A DNA stretch of 64,000 bases from Mycolicibacter nonchromogenicus (GTDB lineage Bacteria > Actinomycetota > Actinomycetes > Mycobacteriales > Mycobacteriaceae): contig NZ_LQPI01000053.1 in the NCBI RefSeq assembly GCF_002101775.1, positions 84,489 to 148,488 on the forward strand. The letters run 5' to 3'. The translations under genes and the position numbers were made by a program. The notes under the pieces are model-generated. The model made no database searches, was not told the DNA's origin, and saw only the letters and a program-made list of their open reading frames with translations. The stretch's first letter is position 1, and the number at the start of each line of letters is the position of its first letter. This document shows positions 40,242-48,750 of the stretch, in pieces.

Positions 40242-41063
40242 ATGGCCACGATGAACCGCCTGATCTTCAATCCGCTGTCCCACCGGGTCATGACGAATCC
40301 GTTCGTCTACCACCTGCTGTTCACCTCGTTCGTGACCAAGCGGTTCTCGACCCAGACCAAGCTGCTCAGCGGTGACGACTGGTTGTTCCTCAACTACGGC
40401 TATGAAGAAGACCCGCCGATGGCGATTCCGCTGGAGGCCTCCGACGAGCCCAACCGGTTCTTCATTCAGCAGTACCACCGCACCGCCGCTTTGGCTGACC
40501 TGGCCGGCAAGAAGGTCCTCGAGGTGAGCTGTGGCCACGGCGGCGGCGCGTCGTATGTGGCCCGCACTTTCAAGCCCGCCGCCTACACCGGCCTGGACCT
40601 CAACGAGACCGCCATCGAGTTCTGCCGCAAGCGCCACCAGTTGCCCGGCGTGGACTTCGTCCAGGGCGACGCCGAGAATCTGCCCTTCGAGGACGGCTCG
40701 TTCGACGTGGTGTTCCAGGTGGAGGCATCGCACCTCTACCCGCACCCGGCCAAGTTCTTCCAGGGCGCAGCGCGGGTGCTCGCACCCGGCGGACATTTCC
40801 TCTACACCGACTTCCGCCGCCGCAGCGAGCTGGCCCGCTGGGATGCCGAGCTGGCCGACACCGGATTGCGCCTGGTGTCCCAGGAGGACATCAGCAGGGA
40901 CGTGTTGCGTGGAAACGAGAAGAACCTGGCCCGCAAGCAGGACATGATCGCCCATCACGGCGCTCTGGCTCGCTTTGCCAGCGCGGCGACGGACTGGACC
41001 TTCAACGGCGCGCTGAAGAACGGCGAGTTCGTCTACCGCCTCTACCACTTCACCAAGGACTAA
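40242..41063 (+). CDS. Rv2952-like SAM-dependent methyltransferase (second copy)
   Basis: A 273-residue paralogue of the protein at 36997 and, by recall, even closer to Rv2952. Shared blocks are FLNYGYEEDPPMAIPLEAS, DEPNRFFIQQYHRTAA, VLEVSCGHGGGASYVARTF, YTGLDLNETAIEFCRKRH and DFVQGDAENLPFEDGSFD. In M. tuberculosis Rv2952 methylates the alcohol made from phthiodiolone. Two copies here suggest two hydroxyl positions or two lipid products. It has its own leaderless promoter and is convergent with the alpha/beta hydrolase gene. Confidence 0.9.
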   Translation: MATMNRLIFNPLSHRVMTNPFVYHLLFTSFVTKRFSTQTKLLSGDDWLFLNYGYEEDPPMAIPLEASDEPNRFFIQQYHRTAALADLAGKKVLEVSCGHGGGASYVARTFKPAAYTGLDLNETAIEFCRKRHQLPGVDFVQGDAENLPFEDGSFDVVFQVEASHLYPHPAKFFQGAARVLAPGGHFLYTDFRRRSELARWDAELADTGLRLVSQEDISRDVLRGNEKNLARKQDMIAHHGALARFASAATDWTFNGALKNGEFVYRLYHFTKD

Positions 41064-41098
41064 AGAGCCGCAGGGCCGATCACGCCCGAAGGCTGTCG

Positions 41099-41884
41099 CT
41101 ACAGGCCGAGGGAGCCGAGCCAGGAGTGGATGCGCTCGGCAACGGCTTCCCAGCCCGGCTCGAGCATCATGTTGTGGCCCATGTCCGCAAAGAACTCGGC
41201 TTCGGTGCCGTACGCCCGGGCTGTGGCGCGCACCTCTTTGCAGGTGTGCGCGTTGTCCTGCTCGGCGCCCAGCACCAGCAGCGGCGTCTTGACTCGCTTC
41301 GGGCGCGGCAGCTTGAGCATCAGACAGTCGACGCTGACCCGCGCGCTGTCCTCCTGCAACCGCGCCGCGCAGTCCAACACGGTCTGTTCCGGGGTCCCTG
41401 CGGAGAAGAACTTCTCCCGGGCCAGCTCCGGCGTGTTGATGTAGGGCAACGACTTCCCGGTGACCGCCATCTTGATGGCCTGCCACGGCCGATGGCGCAG
41501 CCAGCGCAGACTCGATCCGTAATTGCCCTGCGGGGGAATTGATGCCATCAACACCCCCGCCGGCGCCGGTCGGCTCTCCAGGTACTTCTGCACGATCAGC
41601 CCGCCCATCGAGTGGCCGATCACCACCGGGGGGACCGGCAGCTCATCGGCCACCGATCGGACGTCGTCGACGTAGTCGGCGACACCGCAGGTTCGCAGTG
41701 GTTTGTCGACGGAACTGTTGCCGTGGCCGCGGAAACTGACCGCCAGCGCGCGATAGCCCAGATCGGCGAAATAACCGAGAAAATTCTCGTCCCAGCACCA
41801 GGCGGCATGCCACGCTCCGTGGACGAACAGCAAAGGCACAGGATGTGCCTCGCTGACACAGCCCTTATCGATCACCTCAAGCAC
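41099..41884 (-). CDS. alpha/beta hydrolase
   Basis: About 261 residues with the alpha/beta-hydrolase fold. LLFVHGAWHAAWCWDEN forms the oxyanion region, VVIGHSMGGLIVQKYL the nucleophile elbow (Ser), LLVLGAEQDNAHT the acid strand and FADMGHNMMLEPGW the catalytic His. The substrate is unknown. The open frame extends to 42103, but in the stretch just upstream of 41884 the Val codons are GTC or GTT, not starts. The GTG at 41884 (VLEVIDKGCVSEAHP) is the closest usable start to the fold, though it has no clear Shine-Dalgarno sequence. It is divergent from the PE-PPE-domain gene. Confidence 0.82.
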   Translation of the reverse strand: MLEVIDKGCVSEAHPVPLLFVHGAWHAAWCWDENFLGYFADLGYRALAVSFRGHGNSSVDKPLRTCGVADYVDDVRSVADELPVPPVVIGHSMGGLIVQKYLESRPAPAGVLMASIPPQGNYGSSLRWLRHRPWQAIKMAVTGKSLPYINTPELAREKFFSAGTPEQTVLDCAARLQEDSARVSVDCLMLKLPRPKRVKTPLLVLGAEQDNAHTCKEVRATARAYGTEAEFFADMGHNMMLEPGWEAVAERIHSWLGSLGL

Positions 41885-42129
41885 GACGCTGCTCTGCTGT
41901 CCAGCGACCTGCCCCTTATTGACTTCGATAGCCCGACCCTTCCCATCTCGGCTTGACGCGTCGACAGCGGTGTGTGCTGTGCCAGCAACGTTAGCAGTGG
42001 GCCACGACGAACAGCACGCCCGATCCCCCACCCGCAGTGGCCTTCTGGGTTCCTCGTCTTGCGACACGCTGGGCGCAATGCCTGTGTAGGCTGACGCGAG
42101 CATGTGTCTGAGATAAATGGGGGAATCAG

Positions 42130-43212
42130 ATGACGCATTCGCGCTTTCGATGGTTGGCGGCTGGTGTTCTGGCGGGAGGCTGCGCCGGGCTGATGGGGCT
42201 GACCTCGATGTTCAACGCTTCGTTTGCCTTCGGGGCGAGCAACGGCACGGCGTTGATCATGGGGTACGTCCTGACGCCCGATCCCGGTGCGTTCTACCGC
42301 CAGCGGGTGATGGACCTGTTCATCGATCCGGCCAATCCCTTTGCAGGCCAATCGGTTTACTCCGGCTACACCCCGGTCGTCGAGCCGCTGAATCCCTCCG
42401 ATTACCAGCAGAGCCTGCTCGATGCCGCCCAAACCCTGAACCAGGACATCGCGCGGTATCTGGAAGACGGACCGGTGACGGTGTTCGGCGTCTCCTCGAC
42501 CACATCGATCGCCACTGCCGCGATGATCGAGCTCGCCCAGGCCGGCGCCGCAGCGCCCGACCCGGCCAATCTGCAATTCGTGCTGGTCGAGGATCTGAAC
42601 ACGCCCAACGGCGGTATCTTCACCCGTTTTCCGCTCGACTTCGGGAGTCTGCCGGCCACCCCGGTCAATACGCCCTACACCACCGACATCTACAACTTCG
42701 AGTACAGCGGTGCCACCGACTTCCCCAAGTATCCGATGAACCTGCTGGCGCTGGCGAATTCGATGGCGGGCTACGTATATCTGCATCCGTACCTGATCAC
42801 CGGTTACCCCAGCTCGTGGGATCCGGACGCGATGGTCGACGCGGTACAACTTCCCATGTCGCCGGGATATGACGGCGACACCTCCATCTATCTGATCCCT
42901 ACGATGAACCTGCCGCTGCTCGAGCCGTTGCGGCAGTTCCCGGTGTTCGGGCCGGCGATGGCCGACTTCTTCCAGCCCGCGCTGCGGGTGCTGATCGACC
43001 TGGCCTACGACCGCACCGATCCCGCCGACATCACCACCGCGATCTCATGGGGCCTGCCGACGATCGACTGGGAGCTGGTGTCGCACAACATCCAACTCGG
43101 TGTCGAGCAGGGTGCCACCGCCGCTCAGGTCGCCTTGGGATTGCTGCCGCAGTCCGCGCTGCCGGACCTCTACCCCTACCTGCCCGACCTGGCCGGCCTG
43201 ATCGACGCGTAG
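42130..43212 (+). CDS. PE-PPE-domain serine hydrolase/acyltransferase-like protein
   Basis: A 360-residue exported or membrane-anchored protein with an N-terminal hydrophobic segment (residues about 8-36) and a PE-PPE domain (alpha/beta-hydrolase type). The domain begins ALIMGYVLTPDPGAFY, has a GxSxS-like elbow VFGVSSTTSIATAAMIEL, and later NLQFVLVEDLNTPNGGIFTRF and YPSSWDPDAMVDAV. Relatives such as Chp1, Chp2 and the PE acyltransferase of trehalose polyphleate synthesis acylate trehalose lipids at the membrane. Given the PKS operon and MmpL in the region, transesterification of a polyketide lipid is plausible. GGGGGAAT precedes the ATG. Confidence 0.85.
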   Translation: MTHSRFRWLAAGVLAGGCAGLMGLTSMFNASFAFGASNGTALIMGYVLTPDPGAFYRQRVMDLFIDPANPFAGQSVYSGYTPVVEPLNPSDYQQSLLDAAQTLNQDIARYLEDGPVTVFGVSSTTSIATAAMIELAQAGAAAPDPANLQFVLVEDLNTPNGGIFTRFPLDFGSLPATPVNTPYTTDIYNFEYSGATDFPKYPMNLLALANSMAGYVYLHPYLITGYPSSWDPDAMVDAVQLPMSPGYDGDTSIYLIPTMNLPLLEPLRQFPVFGPAMADFFQPALRVLIDLAYDRTDPADITTAISWGLPTIDWELVSHNIQLGVEQGATAAQVALGLLPQSALPDLYPYLPDLAGLIDA

Positions 43213-43297
43213 GAACAGCCGGCCTGGAACGTCAAGCCGCCCAGTGCGTTTGAGGCTGCACCTGAATGTGGCGCCGTCGCACGCCACCCGCGAGGTG

Positions 43298-44647
43298 CTA
43301 CTCCGGGGTGATGTTGAAGATGGCGTCCCACAGACCCTGTACGTCGAAGGGCCCGATGATCCCGGAGTTGTCGAAGATGTTGTACCAGTAGTCGCCCAGG
43401 AAGTCCTGCAGCTGCTCCGGGGTGGGCAGGAAGCCCGAGGTGTCGATGAACGGGTCCGGCGGCAGGTCGTTCTTGATGTCGAGCAACACGGTGCCCAGGC
43501 GCCACAACCACGCCTGCGTCTCGATCATCTCGGGGTTGGAGACGTTGGCGGTGCCCTGGTCGTAGGCGTCCATCCATTCGCCGATGACGGGGTTCCCCGG
43601 CCACAGGTCGTCCATGATCTTCACCAGCCAGAAGTAGCTGGGCGTGTCCCAGTCTGCCGGGTCGAAGATGTTGGCGCCGGGCCCGGGAAGAAGGCACGGC
43701 CCCGGGCACAACGGGCTGCCCGGGATGAATGGGTTGAAGGCGAGCAGCGACGAGGCGATGAACGACTGCAGCGCGCGGGCGCCTTCGATCGGGTCTGGCA
43801 GGTCGAACTTGTTGACGTCGAACGGCTCGAACAGGCTGTTGTAGAAGTTGGTGAACGGCGTGGTGAAGTCCATCGCGTAGTAGCTGCCCGCCCAGGGCTG
43901 CAGCGGGGCTTCCGGATCGATGTTGGGGTAGTCCTCGGGGTCCAGTCCCAGTTCCTCGAGGGTGCGAGTGCCCTCCCAGTAGTACATGTCGTTGGCGTAG
44001 CCGATGTTGACCATGCCCGGCCCATTCGGGTCGAAGTAGAACTGGTTGCCGTTCGTCATGTCCGAGAACGGAACCTGGAACCAGTCCTGGATCAGCGGGA
44101 AATTCTGCAGGCCCAATGCGATCAGCAGGCTCCAGATGGGCTGGTCGATCCAGGTGAACCCGGTGATGGGGCTGGTCGGCATGACCGGGTAGCAGTCCAG
44201 ACCCGCACAGGTCAGGTTGATGGGAATCTCGACATTCGACAGCATCGACAGCTGCTGCCCGAGGCCCGGGAAGAGCCGGTCGCCTTCATGACCGGCGCCC
44301 GAGATCAACGGGAAGGGGAACATCATCTGAAGGATGCCCTCGAAGTGCCCCATGTCGCCGGGGTCCTCACCCCAGGCGTTGGTCGGACTTCCGGCCATCC
44401 AGGGGCCGCTGTAGAACAGCGACTTCGCCAGCGTGTCCAGCCCGTGGATCTCATTTGCCGGAATGTTGACCAGCGCCTGGAACAGGTTCAGCGGAACGTT
44501 CAGCCATTCCTCACCGGCCGTGAGCTGAGAATCCAGGTGAACCGTGTTCAGCGCGGCAGACGCGGGCGCCGGCGGAACCACGGCGATGAGTCCGGCGGTG
44601 GTGACAGCCAGCCCCGCGGAAAAGTATGAACGCAAGGCTGTAACCAT
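43298..44647 (-). CDS. secreted protein, tandem paralogue 1, unknown function
   Basis: A 449-residue protein with a Sec signal peptide (YFSAGLAVTTAGLIAVVPPAPASA). No known domain is recognised. It shares several blocks with the adjacent 599-residue protein: LNVPLNLFQALVNIPANE, NAWGEDPGDMGHFEGIL, CYPVMPTSPITGFTWID, LQPWAGSYYAMDF and FNPFIPGSPLCPGPC. The mature protein is acidic and Pro/Asn/Trp-rich, with conserved Cys pairs (CAGLDC, CPGPC). The ATG at 44647 follows GGGAGGAAATC, which excludes the longer upstream frame. It is convergent with the PE-PPE-domain gene. Confidence 0.82.
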   Translation of the reverse strand: MVTALRSYFSAGLAVTTAGLIAVVPPAPASAALNTVHLDSQLTAGEEWLNVPLNLFQALVNIPANEIHGLDTLAKSLFYSGPWMAGSPTNAWGEDPGDMGHFEGILQMMFPFPLISGAGHEGDRLFPGLGQQLSMLSNVEIPINLTCAGLDCYPVMPTSPITGFTWIDQPIWSLLIALGLQNFPLIQDWFQVPFSDMTNGNQFYFDPNGPGMVNIGYANDMYYWEGTRTLEELGLDPEDYPNIDPEAPLQPWAGSYYAMDFTTPFTNFYNSLFEPFDVNKFDLPDPIEGARALQSFIASSLLAFNPFIPGSPLCPGPCLLPGPGANIFDPADWDTPSYFWLVKIMDDLWPGNPVIGEWMDAYDQGTANVSNPEMIETQAWLWRLGTVLLDIKNDLPPDPFIDTSGFLPTPEQLQDFLGDYWYNIFDNSGIIGPFDVQGLWDAIFNITPE

Positions 44648-44744
44648 CCCGATTTCCTCCCACAATCTAGAATAAGTACGAACATGGCCTCGACCAGGTC
44701 CGTTCATGCAATCTACCAAAGTGCTACCTGAGCGCAACTCGAGA

Positions 44745-44756
44745 GTCACATGTGAC
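44745..44756. promoter_or_regulatory. 12-bp perfect palindrome upstream of secreted paralogue 1
   Basis: GTCACATGTGAC is a perfect 12-bp palindrome about 98 bp before the ATG at 44647, in the 227-bp gap between the two paralogue genes. It may be an activator or repressor site. The half-sites are in the opposite order from the CRP consensus (TGTGA-N6-TCACA), so I do not call it a CRP site. Confidence 0.4.
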
Positions 44757-44874
44757 AATCGATAGACGCTTACCTTTTGGCGCGGATGAAACGCCGCGTA
44801 GCCGGTCTGCACAGCACGGCAGCCCGGCCAGCTGATCGCTGCCGGGCCGCCGAGGGGTCGCTCGAGCGCTGGAT

Positions 44875-46674
44875 CTAGAAGACGAACCAGCTCGCGAAGT
44901 CGGTGAACATATCATCGAGACCCGTGGCGAGCCCCCCGCTGGGGTCCAGGAATCCCAGGAAGTCATCCCAGAGCAGCAGCGAGTTCTTGCCGCCGAAGTC
45001 TCCGATCAGCTGCTCGTCCAGCGGCAGATCGGGGTTCCAGGTCGGCGGCATGTAGTAGCCCGTCTCGGGGTTGATCGGCCACGGCCCGAGCAGGCCCGGG
45101 TCGGTCAACACACCACCGTGGACGGCTATGGCCGGCAGATAGGGGTTGATGTCGCCGAGCAGGTCGATGAGCTCGTTGTGGGTGTCCGCGTCGAAGGTGA
45201 ACATGCCGGTCTGCAGGGCAGAGATACCGGCCAGGATCTGCTCGTCGGTCCCGCCGTTGGCATTGCCGACCGCGTTCGCCGCCTCCTGCTCGGTCAGGTC
45301 GATCCACTGCTGGATCAACGGGTTGGGGGCGCCGATGTCTTGGATCGACTTGACGAGGTCCAGGTTGGTCATTCCCCAGGGCGGGGAGACCGGTGGCATG
45401 TTGCACAGTCCCGGGCACATCGGGCTGCCGGCGACGTAGGGGTTGAAGTTGATGACCATGCCGGCGGCCATGGCCTTCATGGCCTGGAAGACGTCGTCGG
45501 GGCCGGAGAAGTGGAAGCCGGTCAGCGGGTCGCTGCCATTGACACTCCAGTCGACCGGCTGCATCAGGCTGTCGAACCACCGTTGCACAGGCCCGAACGG
45601 GTCCAGCTTGAAGGTCAGGCCGGCCCACGGCATCAGGTTGATCTGGTTGCCGTACTCGTCGAGAACGGGTTCGCCGTTCTCGTCGAGGAGCGGATGCGTG
45701 CCCGGGAATCCGAATCCGGGCTGAGCCTGGCTGCCCGGGACCGCGTCGAACGGCGAGCCCGGCACCGACCCGTTCGGACCCACCCCGGCGTCCGGGTTGG
45801 CGATGCCGCCGGAGGTGGGGTTGTCGGGATCGCTCCACGGGCTGTCCGGGAACTTATAGCCGTCCAACATCTCCTGGATCGGCACCTTGAGCCAGTACTT
45901 GAACAGGTCCAGCTGGTTGTCGTCGTTGGGGAAGTTGCTGAACTTGATCAAGAAGTTCAGCGCCGCATCCAAGCCGGTCAGCCCGGTGATCGGCTCGACC
46001 GGAGACATCGGGTAGCACTGGATCGAGTCACACGAGGAGCTGATCGGCAGCAGGGCCGCGGCGAACATCGCGAACTGCTGGCCCCAGCCCGCGGTGCCGT
46101 CGGCCAACGCGTCCGGATCGATCTCCGGGTCGAAGGCACCGGAGATCTGCGGGGCGAATGGCACCAGGAAATCCATGACCGCCATGAAGTGGCCCGGGTC
46201 CCCGGGATCCTCACCCCAGATATTGGTGGCACTCGGCGTGAACCAGCTACCGGTGAAGAAGAACGAGTTGGCCAGCACGTTGGCGGCCTGCACCTCGTTG
46301 TACGGGATGTTGACGAAGTCCTGGAACAGGTTGAACGGAACGTTGAGCAGCGACCCCTCGGCGGCCAACTGCACCGCCCGCTCGGCGGCGGTCGGAATCC
46401 AGGGTGCGACCGGCGAGATCGGCGTGACTGCCGCGACGGCTGTCGCAGCGGCGAAGGCCGCGCCGGCTGCCGCATAGCGACGATGCGACGCCGTCAGCCG
46501 CGTGCCGGCGTGCGCGCCTGAACGCTGTGACGCTGCCCGATGTGTGTCGGCCGTCGCAGATCTGCGCTGCGGAATGACTACCGGTCCCCCGGCGAAGGCC
46601 AATCGACGCTGCGGCACCGCTCGATGTGCGCCGCCCGTTGTGTACCGACGCTGACGCGCCCCCCCACCAATCAC
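44875..46674 (-). CDS. secreted protein, tandem paralogue 2, with repetitive basic N-terminal tail
   Basis: A 599-residue paralogue of the upstream-neighbour-facing gene at 43298. Shared blocks: LLNVPFNLFQDFVNIPYNE, NIWGEDPGDPGHFMAVMD, CYPMSPVEPITGLTG, MPWAGLTFKLDPF and FNPYVAGSPMCPGLC. A hydrophobic segment at about residues 68-92 (YAAAGAAFAAATAVAAVTPI) is the likely signal or anchor. Before it lies a cytoplasmic tail of about 67 residues made of four degenerate Arg/His/Gln repeats of 14-16 residues (such as TGGAHRAVPQRRLAFA and DTHRAASQRSGAHA). The GTG at 46674 has AAGGGGGA at good spacing, so the tail appears to be translated. The middle has an insertion rich in Gly/Pro/Asp relative to paralogue 1. 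Confidence 0.82.
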   Translation of the reverse strand: MIGGGARQRRYTTGGAHRAVPQRRLAFAGGPVVIPQRRSATADTHRAASQRSGAHAGTRLTASHRRYAAAGAAFAAATAVAAVTPISPVAPWIPTAAERAVQLAAEGSLLNVPFNLFQDFVNIPYNEVQAANVLANSFFFTGSWFTPSATNIWGEDPGDPGHFMAVMDFLVPFAPQISGAFDPEIDPDALADGTAGWGQQFAMFAAALLPISSSCDSIQCYPMSPVEPITGLTGLDAALNFLIKFSNFPNDDNQLDLFKYWLKVPIQEMLDGYKFPDSPWSDPDNPTSGGIANPDAGVGPNGSVPGSPFDAVPGSQAQPGFGFPGTHPLLDENGEPVLDEYGNQINLMPWAGLTFKLDPFGPVQRWFDSLMQPVDWSVNGSDPLTGFHFSGPDDVFQAMKAMAAGMVINFNPYVAGSPMCPGLCNMPPVSPPWGMTNLDLVKSIQDIGAPNPLIQQWIDLTEQEAANAVGNANGGTDEQILAGISALQTGMFTFDADTHNELIDLLGDINPYLPAIAVHGGVLTDPGLLGPWPINPETGYYMPPTWNPDLPLDEQLIGDFGGKNSLLLWDDFLGFLDPSGGLATGLDDMFTDFASWFVF

Positions 46675-46750
46675 AGTTCCCCCTTATGGTCCCCCCGGAC
46701 CGTGCCCAGCATATAGCCGCCACACCAACGTGTCTAAGCGACCAGTGATT

Positions 46751-46786
46751 AACTTAGACCACGCGGAGAATATTGTCCGCTAAGTT
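46751..46786. promoter_or_regulatory. two-tier inverted repeat between nitroreductase and paralogue 2
   Basis: AACTTAG (46751-46757) pairs with CTAAGTT (46780-46786), enclosing GCGGA (46763-46767) and TCCGC (46776-46780) around an 8-nt AT-rich loop. It lies 38 bp after the nitroreductase stop and 77 bp before the start of paralogue 2. It may be the terminator of one or an operator of the other. There is no U-tract, so the operator reading is slightly favoured. Confidence 0.45.
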
Positions 46787-46824
46787 CCACGTAATCGTCA
46801 ATAGAGTTAAACCGGCGCGTGTAT

Positions 46825-47544
46825 TCAGCTCTCCAGCCACGCGAGATCGCCATAACCGTTCAGATGAGCCACCTCCCCGACCGGCTTGCGGGTGGTCGGA
46901 CCATAACGCCCGCGGGGCCAGCCCAAGGGCACGATGCAACAGGGGGTGACGGCGTGCGGCAGCCCCAGGATCCGCCGCACCGCACGCTGATTCCACAGCG
47001 GAAGGGTGATCAGCGACGCGCCTAAGCCCATGGCGCGGGCCGCGAGCAGCAGATTCTGCACGCTCGGGTAGATCGACCCCCAGTACGCGGATTCGGCGAT
47101 ATGCGGCATGCGCACCACCGGCAACCGACCCTCGCGTGCGCCCAACCGGAGGCAGGCCACCACCAGCACGGGGAGCTCGGCGAAATGGTCGATCTGCCAC
47201 TCCATCGCCCGGGCAATGCCGGCGATGGTTTCGTCGGTTTTGATTTTTCGCCGCAACACCACGCCGCGCTGAATTTTCCACGCCTGCCGATAGCGCTTGG
47301 CCAATTCCTCTTTGACGCGGCGGTCCTTCACGACGATGAATTCCCAGTTCTGGCCGTCGTTTCCGGTGGGGGCACGAAGCGCCAGCTCGATGCACTTGAG
47401 CACCACCGCGTCGTCGACCGGGTCGGAGTACACCCGCCGTATCGCACGCTGGGTCATCATGGCCTCAGCCAACGGCATATCCAGCCGGGACAACGCCTCG
47501 GCCGTGGTTGGCACGTGGCTGTAGGTGAACTCAGATTCAGCCAT
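46825..47544 (-). CDS. nitroreductase-family FMN oxidoreductase
   Basis: A 239-residue nitroreductase. Features are EAMMTQRAIRRVYSDPVDD at the N terminus (FMN phosphate contacts), LALRAPTGNDGQNWEFIVVKD, and NLLLAARAMGLGASLITLPLW near the C-terminal FMN site. It ends PLGWPRGRYGPTTRKP, typical of the family. The substrate is unknown; quinones, enones or nitro compounds are possible. It is the last gene of a leftward flavodoxin - DUF2505 - nitroreductase operon and overlaps the DUF2505 gene by 8 bp. Confidence 0.9.
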   Translation of the reverse strand: MAESEFTYSHVPTTAEALSRLDMPLAEAMMTQRAIRRVYSDPVDDAVVLKCIELALRAPTGNDGQNWEFIVVKDRRVKEELAKRYRQAWKIQRGVVLRRKIKTDETIAGIARAMEWQIDHFAELPVLVVACLRLGAREGRLPVVRMPHIAESAYWGSIYPSVQNLLLAARAMGLGASLITLPLWNQRAVRRILGLPHAVTPCCIVPLGWPRGRYGPTTRKPVGEVAHLNGYGDLAWLES

Positions 47545-48040
47545 TGTCGCCCAGCCATTCCGTGGTGAACCGTTGAATTTCTGGAATGCCCTGGGCGAAT
47601 TCCCGGGCGAGGAAGCTTTCGATGGGCCCGCCCACCAATGGCACCTTGAATCGGACTGTTCCGTGCAGGGCGAGTTTCGATCCGGTGCCGTCGCGTTCCA
47701 GCAGCGCGGTACCGCTCCCCGACCCCGGGGCGCCGGTCACCGCGACCGTGATCTCGCCGTCGACCCGGCCATCTCCAGCCGGCGTCCAGGCCTCGGTGGT
47801 GACGATGTTGAGATCGCCTCGGTACACCTTGGCCAACATGCCGGGCAATGCGCCGTGGCGCAGATCCTCGGTCACCACCACCCGAATCCGGCCGTCGGCA
47901 TCCACATCCAGGGAGTCAAGAGTCTTGCTTCCGCCGAAGGCCTCCAGACGAGCGTGCCAGTAGGACCGGTCACCGAAGGCACGGTGCACCTCCTCTACGG
48001 AGGCGGGCGAGGAGAACGCCACCTCAAAAGATCGGGGCAT
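47537..48040 (-). CDS. DUF2505 family protein (START/SRPBCC-like)
   Basis: A 167-residue protein matching the actinobacterial DUF2505 family: RSFEVAFSSPASVEEVHRAFGDRSYWHARLEAFGG region at the N terminus, then GDLNIVTTEAWTPAGDG and a late RFKVPLVGGPIESFL segment. The fold of such proteins is thought to be a helix-grip lipid- or hydrophobe-binding pocket, so it may carry or bind a lipid intermediate. It lies 15 bp downstream of the flavodoxin gene and overlaps the nitroreductase gene, so the three are very likely one operon. Confidence 0.85.
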   Translation of the reverse strand: MPRSFEVAFSSPASVEEVHRAFGDRSYWHARLEAFGGSKTLDSLDVDADGRIRVVVTEDLRHGALPGMLAKVYRGDLNIVTTEAWTPAGDGRVDGEITVAVTGAPGSGSGTALLERDGTGSKLALHGTVRFKVPLVGGPIESFLAREFAQGIPEIQRFTTEWLGDNG

Positions 48041-48055
48041 GAGTCGTTGACCCTC

Positions 48056-48736
48056 TCACTTGCCGAACAACCGGCTCACCAGGCCCGCAGCGAACTTGCG
48101 GACCCGATCGAGCTGTTCGGGCTGGACATTGGTGGGTGGCAGGCGCAGACCCAGGTAGCGCTCCCGGTAACGGCCGCTGCCCAGGTAGCTGGTCAGCGCC
48201 AGCATGGAGCGCAGCGGGTCGCCGGGGTAACTGAGGTGAATCTCGTCCTGGTATTGACCGCCGCATTCCTCGGCGAGTCGACAGACCTCGGCGTAGTTCT
48301 CCTGCCAGAACTCGCGGCACACGGTGAACACCACGAACGGCTTGCCGCCCAACAGCTTTCGGGCCTCATCGGTCTGCAGAAACGACCTGATCGGCATGGC
48401 GGGCGCCTTCCACCAGGTCGGCGAGCCGATGCAGATCAGGTCGTACTCGCCGTCGCGCACCGCGTCCGGTGTGCGGATCTCCCCCGTCTCGCCGCGCTGC
48501 TGCGCCTTGAGCACGCTGAGCATGTCCGGCCAGACGCGGCGCAGCGGGAACTGGGCGAACCGCGCCGAATATCGCGGATCGGTGAATTCGATGCCGGCTT
48601 TGACCACCTCGCAGCCGCGCTGGGTGAACACCTCCCCGGCGGCCTCGAGCACCTTGAGCGATTGTCCGGAGAAGCTGTAGTACAACAACAGGATCCGCGG
48701 CGCACGTCCGTTGCGCTCGCCGGCCTCAATCGCCAT
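48056..48736 (-). CDS. flavodoxin-fold FMN protein
   Basis: A 226-residue flavodoxin-like protein. RILLLYYSFSGQSLKVLEAA is the phosphate-binding loop of FMN, DLICIGSPTWWKAPAMPIRSFL contributes the isoalloxazine side, and KPFVVFTVCREFWQENY follows. It probably supplies electrons to, or partners with, the nitroreductase in the same operon. The ATG at 48736 (MAIEAGERNG) has an excellent AGGAGG at 5 nt spacing; an earlier in-frame ATG at 48754 (MKQEAQ) overlaps a dispersed repeat and is less likely. It is the first gene of the leftward operon. Confidence 0.87.
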   Translation of the reverse strand: MAIEAGERNGRAPRILLLYYSFSGQSLKVLEAAGEVFTQRGCEVVKAGIEFTDPRYSARFAQFPLRRVWPDMLSVLKAQQRGETGEIRTPDAVRDGEYDLICIGSPTWWKAPAMPIRSFLQTDEARKLLGGKPFVVFTVCREFWQENYAEVCRLAEECGGQYQDEIHLSYPGDPLRSMLALTSYLGSGRYRERYLGLRLPPTNVQPEQLDRVRKFAAGLVSRLFGK

Positions 48737-48750
48737 CTGTGCCTCCTGTT

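Noticed and set aside
41885..42103. N-terminal extension of the alpha/beta hydrolase
   Set aside because: The extra residues are low-complexity, contain no usable start near the fold, and would occupy the divergent promoter region.
44745..44756. CRP/Cmr binding site
   Set aside because: The palindrome has the half-sites in the order TCACA-TGTGA, opposite to the CRP consensus.
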